Positions 1 through 8,766 are shown, counted from the stretch's first letter. The stretch is 64,000 nucleotides of DNA from Lachnospiraceae bacterium UBA3316 (GCA_002361955.1 DESK01000041.1:32256-96255); one strand, 5' to 3'. Program-made: numbers and translations. Notes: a model not told the origin generated them from the sequence alone.

Positions 1-594
1 CAGCACACTGGCTGCGGCGATGGAAAGGCTCTTGGCGTCTCCTTTGATGATCGGCACCTGGGGAATCGTAAGCCCGGGAATCTGCACAGCGTCATTTAGG
101 AGCACCTGGGGGGTTAAGGGAAGTTTTCCCACGGCCTCCCGCATGGCTTCATAGGTGGCCTGCAGGATATTGATCTCATCAATTCTCGCGGGGCCTACGA
201 TGCCCACTTCCGCTGCCAGGGCTTTTTCCAGTATTTCCCCGTAAAGCTCCTCTCTCCTCTTTTCACTGAGCTGCTTGGAGTCGTTCAGCCACAGGATTTC
301 GCAGTCGCGGGGAAGGATGACGGCCCCTGCCACCACAGGCCCCGCCAGAGGGCCCCTTCCTGCCTCGTCAATGCCGCAGACATAGCCCAAATGTTCATAC
401 TGACGCTCATAGGTCCGCATAGCTTCCAGCCGTTCCCGCTCTTTTTTTAGTTTGTCAAGTTTTTTCTGATACTGTTTAATTAAGCCGGAGACTCCGGCTC
501 TGGAGTCGTCCCCATAGATGGCGAACAGCTCCACAAGCTCTTCATTTCCGGCTGATGCAAATTCTTTTTTTATTTCTGAAATCGTTTTTTCCAT
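1..594 (-). CDS. rnhB: Ribonuclease HII, 3' end beyond window
   Basis: Removes RNA from RNA/DNA hybrids and single ribonucleotides from DNA in the cytoplasm. Translating the minus strand from the ATG at 594-592 gives 198 codons open to the window edge. The first ~75 residues form a charged helical extension (many K/E), as is common in Firmicute RNase HII; then comes the family signature GIDEAGRGPLAGPV at about residues 94-107, holding the first catalytic Asp-Glu pair, and later NDSKQLSEKRRE. The start lies 11 nt after the stop of the signal peptidase gene, so it is the last visible member of that operon. The C-terminus is not in the window. Confidence 0.95.
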   Translation of the reverse strand, partial: MEKTISEIKKEFASAGNEELVELFAIYGDDSRAGVSGLIKQYQKKLDKLKKERERLEAMRTYERQYEHLGYVCGIDEAGRGPLAGPVVAGAVILPRDCEILWLNDSKQLSEKRREELYGEILEKALAAEVGIVGPARIDEINILQATYEAMREAVGKLPLTPQVLLNDAVQIPGLTIPQVPIIKGDAKSLSIAAASVL

Positions 595-605
595 GATATT
601 CTCCG

Positions 606-1181
606 CTAATGCTTCAATAGGCCAAACCTGTTCAAGGGCCAGATACGGACGAAGGCTTTTCCGATAATATCGGAGCGCTTGATATTCCCCACATCCGCAA
701 AGCGGCTGTCTTCGCTGTGGTTTCGGTTATCTCCGAGCACAAAATACTCGTCATCACCCAGCTGAATCTCATTAATGGCCCGCCCGCTGGATATCATGGT
801 CTCTTTTCCGTAGTCTTCCTCCAGGATTTCTCCGTTGATGTAAATGTCACCGTCCTGGATTTGAACGGTTTCTCCTGGAAGCCCGATAATCCGTTTGATA
901 TAATATGTATTTTCCTGATAGAGAAATGGAAATACGATAATATCGAATCGCTCCGGATCCTTGAAACGGTAGGAAATCTTGTCCACGATCAGCTGATCCT
1001 TGTTGTAGAGCGTGTTTTCCATGGACTGCCCGTCCACCGCTGTCCGCTGCCCCACATACCGGACTACGAGAAATGTCAGCAACAGCACAAAAGCGATGTA
1101 CAGTACCAGGCTGAGAATTTCCTGTGCTGTGCTCTTTTTCGCGGTTTCCTCGGTGTTTCCGCTGTTCTCCCCTGTTTTCAT
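606..1181 (-). CDS. lepB: Type I signal peptidase (first copy)
   Basis: Cleaves signal peptides from secreted proteins on the outer face of the membrane. The 191-residue protein has a short charged N-terminus, one membrane segment at about 21-43, the nucleophile Ser53 in GQSM and the general-base Lys96 in YIKR, followed by the family motif GDNR near 150. Short Bacillus-type size. It lies between rbgA and rnhB in one transcriptional direction. A second signal peptidase of the same length lies just upstream beyond rbgA, so this organism keeps two paralogues around one GTPase gene. Confidence 0.95.
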   Translation of the reverse strand: MKTGENSGNTEETAKKSTAQEILSLVLYIAFVLLLTFLVVRYVGQRTAVDGQSMENTLYNKDQLIVDKISYRFKDPERFDIIVFPFLYQENTYYIKRIIGLPGETVQIQDGDIYINGEILEEDYGKETMISSGRAINEIQLGDDEYFVLGDNRNHSEDSRFADVGNIKRSDIIGKAFVRIWPLNRFGLLKH

Positions 1182-1239
1182 TGTGTCACCCTTTCTTTCA
1201 TTATCTGCAGCCGTTTCAATCCTTCAAAGCTGCAATCTT

Positions 1240-2109
1240 TTATACTCCAGATTCTAGTTTACCATTAATATCCGGAAATTCAAGTGTTATTTTCCCCAAG
1301 CGGCCGCTCCGGAAATCATCCACCAGAATAGACGCTGCCTTCACATAATCCAGCTCGTTACCCTTCAAACGGCAGGATCTGTTTTCTGCGATCTGTCCCA
1401 GAATTTTTACAGTGTCTGCTGCCTCCTCACAGCTATAGCGCTGTGCCAGGCAGCCCGGATAATATGCTTTTAAGAAGTCAATGAGCTTTATGGCCAGTTC
1501 CTCAACATTTAAGATCTCGTCTTTGATCGAACCGATCATAGCCAGATGTAAGCCCACGGTCTGGTCCTCAAACTTGGGCCAGAGGATTCCCGGCGTGTCC
1601 AGAAGCTCCACGTTTTTGTTCAGCCTGATCCACTGCTTTCCCTTTGTGACTCCCGGCTTATTTCCTGTTTTGGCGCAGGCCTTCCCGGCAAAGGTATTGA
1701 TAAAGGTGGATTTGCCCACGTTTGGGATCCCTACTACCATAGCCCGGACCGGACGGTTTTTAATTCCCCTCCGCCTGTCCCGCTCAATCTTCTCCCGGCA
1801 GGCGTCCTGGATCACTCCGTTTACAGCCTTTACGCCTGTGCCGTTTCGCGAATTTACTTTTACGGCAAAGTATCCCTTTTCTTTGAAATATGCCATCCAG
1901 GCGTCGTTTGCCGCGTCTGAGGCCAGGTCTGCCTTATTCAGGAGAATCAGGCGGGCCTTATTTTTTCCTAGTTCATCGATATCAGGATTCCTGCTGGACA
2001 CAGGAACCCTGGCGTCGACCAGTTCGATTACCAGGTCGATCAGTTTGATATCCTCCTGCATCATACGTTTTGCTTTTGTCATATGTCCGGGATACCATTG
2101 ATAGTTCAT
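1240..2109 (-). CDS. rbgA: Ribosome biogenesis GTPase YlqF/RbgA
   Basis: A GTPase needed for late assembly of the 50S subunit. The 289-residue protein shows the circularly permuted G-motif order typical of the family: G4 (NKAD at about 58-61) comes first, then G1 (GIPNVGKST near 127) and G3 (DTPG near 171), followed by a C-terminal RNA-binding region. The start is an ATG giving MNYQWYPGHM, the usual N-terminus. It sits between two signal peptidase genes, a known arrangement with rnhB and rplS nearby in Firmicutes. Confidence 0.96.
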   Translation of the reverse strand: MNYQWYPGHMTKAKRMMQEDIKLIDLVIELVDARVPVSSRNPDIDELGKNKARLILLNKADLASDAANDAWMAYFKEKGYFAVKVNSRNGTGVKAVNGVIQDACREKIERDRRRGIKNRPVRAMVVGIPNVGKSTFINTFAGKACAKTGNKPGVTKGKQWIRLNKNVELLDTPGILWPKFEDQTVGLHLAMIGSIKDEILNVEELAIKLIDFLKAYYPGCLAQRYSCEEAADTVKILGQIAENRSCRLKGNELDYVKAASILVDDFRSGRLGKITLEFPDINGKLESGV

Positions 2110-2133
2110 TCTTTCAATCCTTTCTAGCTCTCA

Positions 2134-2709
2134 TTACTTTACAAATCCGAAATGGGAAAAGGGAGAGATCACAAACCAGACTTTACCTTCAATATCTGCC
2201 AGGTTCACATTTCCCACATCCGCAAATCGGCTGTCCTCGCTGTTGTTCCGGTTATCCCCCAGGACGAAGTATTCGGAGGTTCCGAGGGTGATTTTTTCCT
2301 CCGCCAACCCCGCGTCCGTCATGGCCGGATAGTCGTTCTTTTCAAGATACAGCTCATCATTAATGTAAATCATTCCGTTTTTAATCTGGACTGTTTCGCC
2401 GGGAAGGGCAATCACACGCTTGATGTAGGAATGTGTGCTGTCGCTGCCGTTTGGCTTAAACGCCACCACATCTCCCCGCGAGGGCCCTTTCAGCTTATAG
2501 GAAAGTCCATTCAGGAGTACCGTGTCTCCACCCGATAGAGTTACGTCCATAGATTGTCCGATGTTCGTCCGCGTCTGCCCAAAAAAGAATACAAGGACAT
2601 ATGCGATCAGGATAACAACTATGATCTGGAACGCCCAGCCGAGAATGGCTTTTAGCATGTGCCGTTCTCTTTTCTGGCGGTGTTCCCGCCTTATCCGTGC
2701 TCTGCTCAT
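2134..2709 (-). CDS. lepB: Type I signal peptidase (second copy)
   Basis: A second membrane signal peptidase of 191 residues. It starts with a very basic N-terminus (RARIRREHRQKRER), has a membrane segment at about 21-43, the nucleophile Ser53 (GQSM), the base Lys97 (YIKR) and GDNRNNSEDSR further on. The ATG follows GAGG with a 7-nt gap. It overlaps no neighbour and is 24 nt upstream of rbgA. The two copies share catalytic layout but differ in the extracellular loops, so divided substrate sets are possible (inference). Confidence 0.95.
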   Translation of the reverse strand: MSRARIRREHRQKRERHMLKAILGWAFQIIVVILIAYVLVFFFGQTRTNIGQSMDVTLSGGDTVLLNGLSYKLKGPSRGDVVAFKPNGSDSTHSYIKRVIALPGETVQIKNGMIYINDELYLEKNDYPAMTDAGLAEEKITLGTSEYFVLGDNRNNSEDSRFADVGNVNLADIEGKVWFVISPFSHFGFVK

Positions 2710-2770
2710 ATTGTCGCCTCACTCTCTTCCACTGTTGGAAAACTTTTGACTCCCCCTATCCCCTCAATCA

Positions 2771-2811
2771 AAACAGGGACAAATACCTTTTGCAGTAATT
2801 GTCCCTGGTTT
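2771..2811 (-). terminator. Terminator after rplS
   Basis: On the minus strand the sequence forms a 9-bp stem (CAGGGACAA paired with TTGTCCCTG, 2774-2782 with 2799-2807) followed by TTTTGATTG. It lies directly behind the L19 stop codon and separates rplS from the signal peptidase operon. Confidence 0.8.
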
Positions 2812-2818
2812 GCTTATA

Positions 2819-3166
2819 TTATTTTACTAATTCTTTAACCTTGGCGCTCTTACCAACACGACCTCTCAGGTAGTTCAGTTTTGCACGTCTTACTTTACCC
2901 CTTCTGACAACCTCAACCTTCTCAACATTCGGGGAATGGATTGGCCAGGTCTTTTCAACGCCGATGCCGTTGGAATTCTTTCTTACAGTGAAGGTAGCTC
3001 TTACGCCGCCGCCCTGTTTCTTCAAAACGGTTCCTTCAAAAACCTGAATACGCTCACGGTTACCCTCTTTGATTTTTGCGTATACCTTTACGGTATCTCC
3101 TACCCGAAACTCAGGTACAACTGCCTTAAGCTGGGCATCTTCGATGTTTTTAATAATATCGTTCAT
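2819..3166 (-). CDS. rplS: 50S ribosomal protein L19
   Basis: Large-subunit protein at the 30S/50S interface. The 115-residue product starts MNDIIKNIEDAQLK and ends GKSAKVKELVK, the full usual length. The ATG at 3166-3164 is chosen because TGAGGAGGCACACA stands directly before it; longer upstream reading gives no family sequence. Unlike the usual arrangement, where it follows trmD closely, it is separated from trmD by a secreted peptidase gene and has its own promoter. Confidence 0.97.
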   Translation of the reverse strand: MNDIIKNIEDAQLKAVVPEFRVGDTVKVYAKIKEGNRERIQVFEGTVLKKQGGGVRATFTVRKNSNGIGVEKTWPIHSPNVEKVEVVRRGKVRRAKLNYLRGRVGKSAKVKELVK

Positions 3167-3245
3167 TGTGTGCCTCCTCATATTCTCGGATGTTCTTAAT
3201 ACAATGTTTGTAACAGAGGACCATCTCTTTCTCACAACGCTGATA

Positions 3246-3274
3246 ATTTTATCATGCCTTACCGCAAAATGCAA
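3246..3274 (-). promoter_or_regulatory. Sigma-A promoter of rplS
   Basis: Minus strand: -35 TTGCAT (3274-3269), 17-bp spacer, -10 TAAAAT (3251-3246). The transcript would begin near 3239 and carry a leader of about 70 nt before the L19 start, room for a small autoregulatory structure, though no known leader could be recognised. Confidence 0.7.
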
Positions 3275-3285
3275 GTATTTTCTTC

Positions 3286-4719
3286 CTAGCGATTGGCAAG
3301 AATATGAAAATATTCGCACCACATGGTTCCGCTCCCCAGGGTAGAGGCGGATATCCAGTCGCCATAGATCGTTGTGGGACGCTTTCCGTAGACTGCGGAG
3401 TCCAGCACAAGGAAGCTGTCATCGGAGCTTCTGTATCCCACCAGGGCAATGTAATGTCCGGGAACAAGAGCGATAGCCACTCTTCCATTTTTCAGGTGGT
3501 TTCTTACGCTGCTCAAGGAGTATGTTTTCCCGATATGTTTAAAATGATACGTTTTTCCATATTTTCGGGCAAAATCCGCGTATAAGGTATCTGCCGTGCC
3601 CTGATTGTAGAAATAATGTCCCCTCGCTACGGAAAAGGACGCGATCTTCTGGGGATTGATAAACTCGCCATTTAAGGCATATATGGCGTTCGTCAGGGCC
3701 ATGACGCCACAGCCGGAAGTGGAAATGGTTCGCCGACTGGGCCCGTTATAATAGGTGGAGCCGCCCCATTTGGGATCGTACTGGGAGAAAACAACGCAGC
3801 TATCCAGAGACGGCGTCTCAGCGACCTTCGTGATCCGCCAGTGCTGGGAGCTGGTTTTACGGAAAGCACCCAAGGATACTTTACCCGCCCCATAGCGGAG
3901 GGCCCTGCCTGTAGCTTTTGAACGTATGTAAAAATAGCTGCCGTACCTCGTAATCTTCCAGGTTTGGCTTTGGTCATCTGAGAGCGTCAGCCCTCCCGCG
4001 TCTGCCAGCTGTTGGCTTGCGCGGATCGGCGTGATTTGATAATGGTTGCCGCTGATATGGTGGAGACGGAACCTTTGCTTTTCTGTTTTCCTGTTGGAGG
4101 CCATCGTAAAGGTCCTCTTTTTTGGAGCGCAGGAAACGGCTTTCGACAGGGCGTTCCGGGGCGACAGGACGTATATGCCGTCTGCCAGAAGCTGGGTGGA
4201 GGTATCCATGGACAGCCTTACGGACTGGTCATAGGTGGTGTTCTTGATCCATCCCATGTAATAGCTGTTTCCGGTCATAAAGAGTACCTGCATCCAGCTT
4301 CCCTTTTCACCGACAGTGATTCCCCCGGAAAATTGGGGGACGGTAATGTACGATTCACGGACGGTAGGGCGTTTATACAGCAGGATATCTGCGTTGGCGT
4401 AGGAAATCTCATGTCGGTAAGAGGGATCGTATACCAGATTCTCCAGGGCGATCCATCCCGTTTCTTTTCCTCTGTTATAAGAGATCTGCGCCGCTTTATC
4501 CCGGATGGCAATCACCTTGCACTCCTCGTAGGCCACCACATCCTTTTTGGTCATCAGTCCCTGATCCTCAAATACCCTGTAATCCTTTGTTTTCCATCCA
4601 TAGGTATGCAGAGGCTTTGACTGGGAGACGGCCGGATAGGCGGCCAGGCCAGTCATAGAAAAACATAATGTCAACATCAAAAACGCTGCTGCTATCAGCA
4701 GATTGTACCTTTTTTTCAC
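3286..4719 (-). CDS. Secreted C39-type cysteine peptidase with ricin-like repeat
   Basis: Predicted secreted protein of 477 residues. It has a signal peptide (about 1-27), a wall-binding SH3-like region, a ricin-type stretch with QxW-like repeats (SQTWKI, SQHWRI; about 180-300) and a C-terminal C39-like papain-fold domain. The likely catalytic residues are Cys in STSGCGVMA, His in GHYIALVGY and Asp in LVLDSA. The start is GTG, overlapping the trmD stop by four bases (GTGA), with GAGGGAG before it, so it is probably translated by coupling. Substrate unknown; peptidoglycan or a surface protein is inferred. Its position inside a ribosomal operon is odd. Confidence 0.85.
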   Translation of the reverse strand: MKKRYNLLIAAAFLMLTLCFSMTGLAAYPAVSQSKPLHTYGWKTKDYRVFEDQGLMTKKDVVAYEECKVIAIRDKAAQISYNRGKETGWIALENLVYDPSYRHEISYANADILLYKRPTVRESYITVPQFSGGITVGEKGSWMQVLFMTGNSYYMGWIKNTTYDQSVRLSMDTSTQLLADGIYVLSPRNALSKAVSCAPKKRTFTMASNRKTEKQRFRLHHISGNHYQITPIRASQQLADAGGLTLSDDQSQTWKITRYGSYFYIRSKATGRALRYGAGKVSLGAFRKTSSQHWRITKVAETPSLDSCVVFSQYDPKWGGSTYYNGPSRRTISTSGCGVMALTNAIYALNGEFINPQKIASFSVARGHYFYNQGTADTLYADFARKYGKTYHFKHIGKTYSLSSVRNHLKNGRVAIALVPGHYIALVGYRSSDDSFLVLDSAVYGKRPTTIYGDWISASTLGSGTMWCEYFHILANR

Positions 4720-5444
4720 TCGCTCACTCCCTCAATCAATTTTTTCTCCTGTTCACTCAGCACGGCATGCTCTAAAAGATCCGGCCGCCTCTGGGCAGTT
4801 CGGAGGACAGATTGCTCCCTCCTCCATTTTTCGACATTCGCATGATGGCCCGATAGCAAAACGGGGGGAACGCTTTTGCCCCTCCACACTTCCGGGCGGC
4901 TGTACTGGGGATATTCGAGAAGGTTGTCCTGGAAGGATTCAAACTGAGCCGATTCCTCGTTGCTCAAAACTCCAGGCACCATCCGCGAGATCGCGTCAAT
5001 CATTACCATGGCAGGCAGCTCGCCCCCAGTTAGTACATAATCCCCGATGGAAACATAGTCTGTGACGATCTCCTCCAGCACTCTCTCATCGATCCCCTCA
5101 TAATGGCCGCAAAGGAATACAAGATCCTGTTCACCGGCCAGTTCCTCGGCCATCTTCTGGTCGAAGACCTTTCCCTGGGGCGTAAGATATACCACTCTCG
5201 GGCGGCGGCCGATTTTTTCACTCACGGCCTGGAAGGCCCCGAAAACGGGTTCTGCCTGCATGACCATGCCTGCGCCTCCGCCGTAGGGATAATCATCTAC
5301 CTTGCTGTGCTTATTGTTTGCGTAATCCCGGATATTCACAGCCTCCAGAGAGATCGTCTCTTTCTCCAGGGCCCGCCCTATGATACTGGTGCCGAGTCCC
5401 TGCATGATCATATCCGGGAATAAAGTCAATACATGAAAATTCAT
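4716..5444 (-). CDS. trmD: tRNA (guanine37-N1)-methyltransferase
   Basis: Uses S-adenosylmethionine to methylate G37 next to the anticodon, which prevents frameshifting. The 242-residue protein has the SPOUT knot motifs YLTPQGK, LCGHYEGIDERV and IGDYVLTGGELP. The start MNFHVLTLFPDM is standard. It is 13 nt behind rimM and its stop overlaps the start of the downstream secreted peptidase. Confidence 0.97.
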   Translation of the reverse strand: MNFHVLTLFPDMIMQGLGTSIIGRALEKETISLEAVNIRDYANNKHSKVDDYPYGGGAGMVMQAEPVFGAFQAVSEKIGRRPRVVYLTPQGKVFDQKMAEELAGEQDLVFLCGHYEGIDERVLEEIVTDYVSIGDYVLTGGELPAMVMIDAISRMVPGVLSNEESAQFESFQDNLLEYPQYSRPEVWRGKSVPPVLLSGHHANVEKWRREQSVLRTAQRRPDLLEHAVLSEQEKKLIEGVSE

Positions 5445-5457
5445 AGTTTTCTGTTCT

Positions 5458-5964
5458 CTAGAGAAGTCCCTCTAAAAGATGAACCTTCATCCGCCGCTCC
5501 TCGATATCTACAGAAAGGATACAGTCCCGGATGGCAGGTATCAGAACCTCCCGATCATCCTCCATTTTTACTACATATACATCATTTGCGCCTGTTTGCA
5601 ATACATCGGAGAGCGTGCCGAGAAGCTGCTCTTCATCCGTATATACCTCCAGTCCCAGCAGATCCGCAATAAAGTATTCGTTTTCCTTCAGCTTTACGGC
5701 GTGGGCCCTGTCCACCAACAGGCTCTTTTTTTTGTATTTCTCGATCTCATTGATAGAGTCATACCCTTTAAATTTTAAAATGGCAAATTGCTTAAAAAAT
5801 TTTACCTGCTCAATTTCCATCTCCAGATATTCTTTTCCCGTGTCAAGAAATACTTTTTTGAGCTTTTTGAATCGCGCGGGGTCATCCGTTGTGGGGAAGA
5901 CCTTCACTTCTCCCCGGATGCCGTGAGTTCCGGTAATCACCCCTACCTGCAGATATTCTTCCAT
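5458..5964 (-). CDS. rimM: 16S rRNA processing protein RimM
   Basis: Assembly factor that binds S19 and helps mature the 30S head. The 168-residue protein has an N-terminal RimM beta-barrel (VGVITGTHGIRGEVKV) and a C-terminal PRC-barrel (IADLLGLEVYTDEEQLLG). Normal length. It is followed by trmD, as in most Firmicutes, but a secreted NlpC/P60 gene separates it from the KH/rpsP genes. Confidence 0.96.
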   Translation of the reverse strand: MEEYLQVGVITGTHGIRGEVKVFPTTDDPARFKKLKKVFLDTGKEYLEMEIEQVKFFKQFAILKFKGYDSINEIEKYKKKSLLVDRAHAVKLKENEYFIADLLGLEVYTDEEQLLGTLSDVLQTGANDVYVVKMEDDREVLIPAIRDCILSVDIEERRMKVHLLEGLL

Positions 5965-5979
5965 ATTGATAACTCCTGT

Positions 5980-6810
5980 TTAAAATCCATTGATCCGCAT
6001 GGCTCTTACGATCTTCCGGTTTCCGTATTGTACACGTTTCAGGCAGATCCCGCCGTTGGGGTACGTCATCCCATAATGTCCGGACGAATTGATGATAAAT
6101 CCGTTCCCGATATAAATGGCCACATGGTCAATGGGACCGCTCGTATCGTCCTTGAGGTAAAACAGCAGGTCGCCCGGTTTCAGCATGCTCAGCTGGGTCT
6201 TTGTCAGGTTCCTGTTGGACCGCTGATAAAAAACCTCCCGGCATACTGCCTGCAGATTGTCCGTATGTGCCCAGGAGACGAGATTTCGTCCGGCAAGCCT
6301 GTAGACGGTGTTGACAAACTGGGCGCAGTCGATGCCCGTTGACAGGGAGGATCCCGGCATCACAAAAGGAGTTCCCAGATACTGGAAGCCGGTCTTGATC
6401 GCCCGGTCAATGATGCCATTGGAGGAAAAGCTCTTGTTATATACATAGGAAAGCTTTACCTGAGTGGCCTGTACATAACCGGTGATCCGCTGGCGGCCCT
6501 TGCCGATATATACAAAAACGGGAATCCAGGCTGTCGTCTGGCCTCTTTTCAGTTTGCTTCTGTCCACGGTAAATACTCCGCCCCGATTTACGGCATAAGA
6601 GTAATAACGGGATTTCACGGATTTCTTTTTGCGTACCTTCAACCAGACGTTGTTGGGGTTATACGCCAGAATCGTGTAATTTTTCCCAAGCTTTAAATAT
6701 TTGTCTACATTGACTTTCTTGAGCTTTGCCGCGCTGGCAGTTGTGGGAACCATCAGAATCATACATAGGACAAGCAGGGTTAAAATTGTTAGTTTTTTTC
6801 TCTTTCGCAT
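5980..6810 (-). CDS. Secreted NlpC/P60 cell-wall endopeptidase
   Basis: Predicted to cut peptide stems of peptidoglycan outside the cell. The 276-residue protein has a signal peptide (about 1-27, ending TTASA), an SH3-like N-terminal half and a C-terminal NlpC/P60 domain. The catalytic Cys lies in GIDCAQFVN and the catalytic His in DHVAIYIGNG; a third polar residue is probably in the INSSGH stretch. AAGGAGG precedes the ATG. A terminator stands between the KH gene and this gene, so it probably relies on its own promoter or readthrough. Confidence 0.9.
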   Translation of the reverse strand: MRKRKKLTILTLLVLCMILMVPTTASAAKLKKVNVDKYLKLGKNYTILAYNPNNVWLKVRKKKSVKSRYYSYAVNRGGVFTVDRSKLKRGQTTAWIPVFVYIGKGRQRITGYVQATQVKLSYVYNKSFSSNGIIDRAIKTGFQYLGTPFVMPGSSLSTGIDCAQFVNTVYRLAGRNLVSWAHTDNLQAVCREVFYQRSNRNLTKTQLSMLKPGDLLFYLKDDTSGPIDHVAIYIGNGFIINSSGHYGMTYPNGGICLKRVQYGNRKIVRAMRINGF

Positions 6811-6827
6811 TTTTATTGTACACCTCC

Positions 6828-6846
6828 TTGTGCTATTATAACAAAA
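6828..6846 (-). promoter_or_regulatory. Possible promoter of the NlpC/P60 gene
   Basis: On the minus strand a TATAAT box follows directly after the T-run of the upstream terminator and about 10 nt before the AAGGAGG ribosome site. The -35 region (GTGCAA) is poor, and the leader would be extremely short, so this is a tentative call. Confidence 0.35.
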
Positions 6847-6875
6847 AAAATCCCGCTTTGCACGAGATTTTTTTG
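6842..6875 (-). terminator. Terminator after the KH gene
   Basis: Minus strand: a 10-bp stem (AAAAATCTCG with CGGGATTTTT, one G-T pair), a 7-nt loop and eight T residues. It should stop or weaken transcription leaving the ylxM-ffh-rpsP-khpA operon before the NlpC/P60, rimM and trmD genes. Confidence 0.8.
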
Positions 6876-6887
6876 CAATTCTTAAAA

Positions 6888-7121
6888 TTATTGTAAGATA
6901 TCTACAACAATTTTTTTATCTTCCCTGGAAGCGGCGGCTTTCACCACAGAACGGATGGCTTTTGCGATCCTTCCCTGCTTTCCGATAACCTTTCCCATAT
7001 CAGAGGAGGCTACCCGAAGCTCGATCACAATTGCCTTTCCTGTGTCTTTTTCTGTCACCGATACTTCATCCGGATTGTCTACGAGAGCTTTTGCAATTAC
7101 TTCTACTAACTCTTTCATCAT
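6888..7121 (-). CDS. khpA: KH-domain RNA-binding protein (KhpA/YlqC)
   Basis: Small RNA chaperone-like protein of the KhpA family. About 77 residues with one KH domain carrying the GxxG loop in MGKVIGKQGRIAKAIRS. Two adjacent ATG codons (7121 and 7118) both fit the GGAGG site; a GTG further out at 7127 has no spacing to that site and was rejected. It follows rpsP by about 14 nt, the normal Firmicute order. Confidence 0.92.
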   Translation of the reverse strand: MMKELVEVIAKALVDNPDEVSVTEKDTGKAIVIELRVASSDMGKVIGKQGRIAKAIRSVVKAAASREDKKIVVDILQ

Positions 7122-7135
7122 GCTCACCCTCCGCC

Positions 7136-7381
7136 TTATTTTTCAATACCGGCTAATTTGAAGAGCTTGCTGACTACCTCTGTAGGCTGTGCACCGTTTG
7201 CCAGCCACTTCTTTGCCAGCTCCTCGTTTACCTTGAATTCACTGGGATCTGTGTTCGGATTGTAAGTACCGATCTCCTCGATACACTTACCATCTCTCGG
7301 TGATCTGGAATCTGCTACAACGATTCTATAGAAAGGAGCCTTTTTCTGTCCCATTCTTCTTAATCTGATCTTTACTGCCAT
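7136..7381 (-). CDS. rpsP: 30S ribosomal protein S16
   Basis: Early-binding protein of the 30S body. 81 residues, starts MAVKIRLRRMGQKKAPFYRIVVADSR, full normal length. A strong AAGGAGGTG ribosome site precedes the ATG. It lies between ffh and the KH gene in the same operon. Confidence 0.98.
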   Translation of the reverse strand: MAVKIRLRRMGQKKAPFYRIVVADSRSPRDGKCIEEIGTYNPNTDPSEFKVNEELAKKWLANGAQPTEVVSKLFKLAGIEK

Positions 7382-7416
7382 TTTCTTTCACCTCCTTGGC
7401 TGTATTTTCATATATG

Positions 7417-8763
7417 TCAAAAAGGAAGCTTGAACTTACCTCTTTTACCACTTTTACCTCCCATCATTCCTGGGATTTGTTTCATCATCTTTCTGGTCTG
7501 CTCAAACTGCTTAACCAGACGGTTGACCTCGCTGATGTCCACACCTGCGCCCTTGGCGATGCGCTTCTTCCTGGATGGATTCAAAATATCGGGGTTGGAC
7601 CGTTCCTTTGGCGTCATGGATAAAATGATGGCTTCGATTCTGCCCATCTTCTTCTCATCCACTGCGGATTCAATATCCGGCATCTTCGCGCTCATTCCCG
7701 GCATCATACTTAAGATACTGGAAATACCGCCCATCTTTTTGACCTGGTTCATGCTCTCCAGATAATCGTCAAAGCCAAACTGGGCTTTTTTGAGCTTCTG
7801 CTCCATATCCCTGGCTTTCTCTTCGTCGATGTTTGCCTGAGCTTTCTCAATCAGGCTCATCACATCGCCCATGCCAAGAATTCTGGATGCCATACGGTCG
7901 GGATAAAACTGCTCCAGGTCGGAAAGCTTTTCCCCCATGCCCACATACAAAATGGGCTTCCCGCAGGTAGCTTTGATCGAGAGGGCCGCGCCGCCTCTGG
8001 TGTCGCCGTCCAGCTTTGTCAGGATCACGCCGTCGATACCGATCTTTTGGTTGAAGGTATCGGATACGTTTACCGCGTCCTGTCCGGTCATGGCGTCTAC
8101 CACAAGGATCGTCTGTGTCACATCCACGGCTGTTTTGATATTCTGGAGCTCTTCCATCATATTCTCGTCAATATGAAGACGTCCGGCCGTGTCAAGGATC
8201 ACTACGTTGAAGCCTTTGCTTTTGGCATGCTCTACCGCTCCTTTGGCAATATCCACAGGGCTCATTTTGTCTCCCATGGAAAATACTTCCACGCCCTGTT
8301 TTTCACCGTTAATCTGGAGCTGTTTGATAGCTGCCGGGCGGTATACGTCGCAGGCTGCCAGCAGGGGTTTTCGCCCTTTGGCCTTGAGCTTTCCTGCAAT
8401 CTTAGCTGTCGTCGTAGTTTTTCCGGCGCCCTGAAGTCCTACCATCATAAGGACGGTAACCTCATTTCCCGGACGAAGGGCAATCTCTGTAGTCTCAGAA
8501 CCCATCAGGCTGACAAGCTCTTCGTTTACGATTTTGATCACCATCTGTCCCGGATTCAATCCGTTCATGACGTCCTGGCCAATGGCCCGTTCCTGTACGG
8601 ATTTGACAAACTGCTTTACGACTTTAAAGCTTACGTCTGCCTCCAGAAGAGCCAGTTTCACTTCCTTCAAAGCTGTCTTTACATCTGCTTCCGTCAAACG
8701 TCCCTTGCTCCGCAGGTTTTTAAACACATTTTGCAATTTATCAGATAAGCTTTCAAATGCCAT
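7417..8763 (-). CDS. ffh: Signal recognition particle protein Ffh
   Basis: GTPase that delivers ribosomes making membrane or secreted proteins to FtsY. The 448-residue protein has an N helical bundle, the G domain with GLQGAGKTTTTAKIAG near 105, DTAGR and TKLDGD, and a Met-rich M domain (SMMPGMSAKMPD to the C-terminal GKRGKFKLPF) that binds 4.5S RNA. It is 3 nt downstream of ylxM, so the two are co-translated. Confidence 0.98.
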   Translation of the reverse strand: MAFESLSDKLQNVFKNLRSKGRLTEADVKTALKEVKLALLEADVSFKVVKQFVKSVQERAIGQDVMNGLNPGQMVIKIVNEELVSLMGSETTEIALRPGNEVTVLMMVGLQGAGKTTTTAKIAGKLKAKGRKPLLAACDVYRPAAIKQLQINGEKQGVEVFSMGDKMSPVDIAKGAVEHAKSKGFNVVILDTAGRLHIDENMMEELQNIKTAVDVTQTILVVDAMTGQDAVNVSDTFNQKIGIDGVILTKLDGDTRGGAALSIKATCGKPILYVGMGEKLSDLEQFYPDRMASRILGMGDVMSLIEKAQANIDEEKARDMEQKLKKAQFGFDDYLESMNQVKKMGGISSILSMMPGMSAKMPDIESAVDEKKMGRIEAIILSMTPKERSNPDILNPSRKKRIAKGAGVDISEVNRLVKQFEQTRKMMKQIPGMMGGKSGKRGKFKLPF

Positions 8764-8766
8764 AGC

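Noticed and set aside
717..1268. 183-residue plus-strand frame opposite lepB
   Set aside because: Opposite a clear signal peptidase gene, with no promoter or ribosome site.
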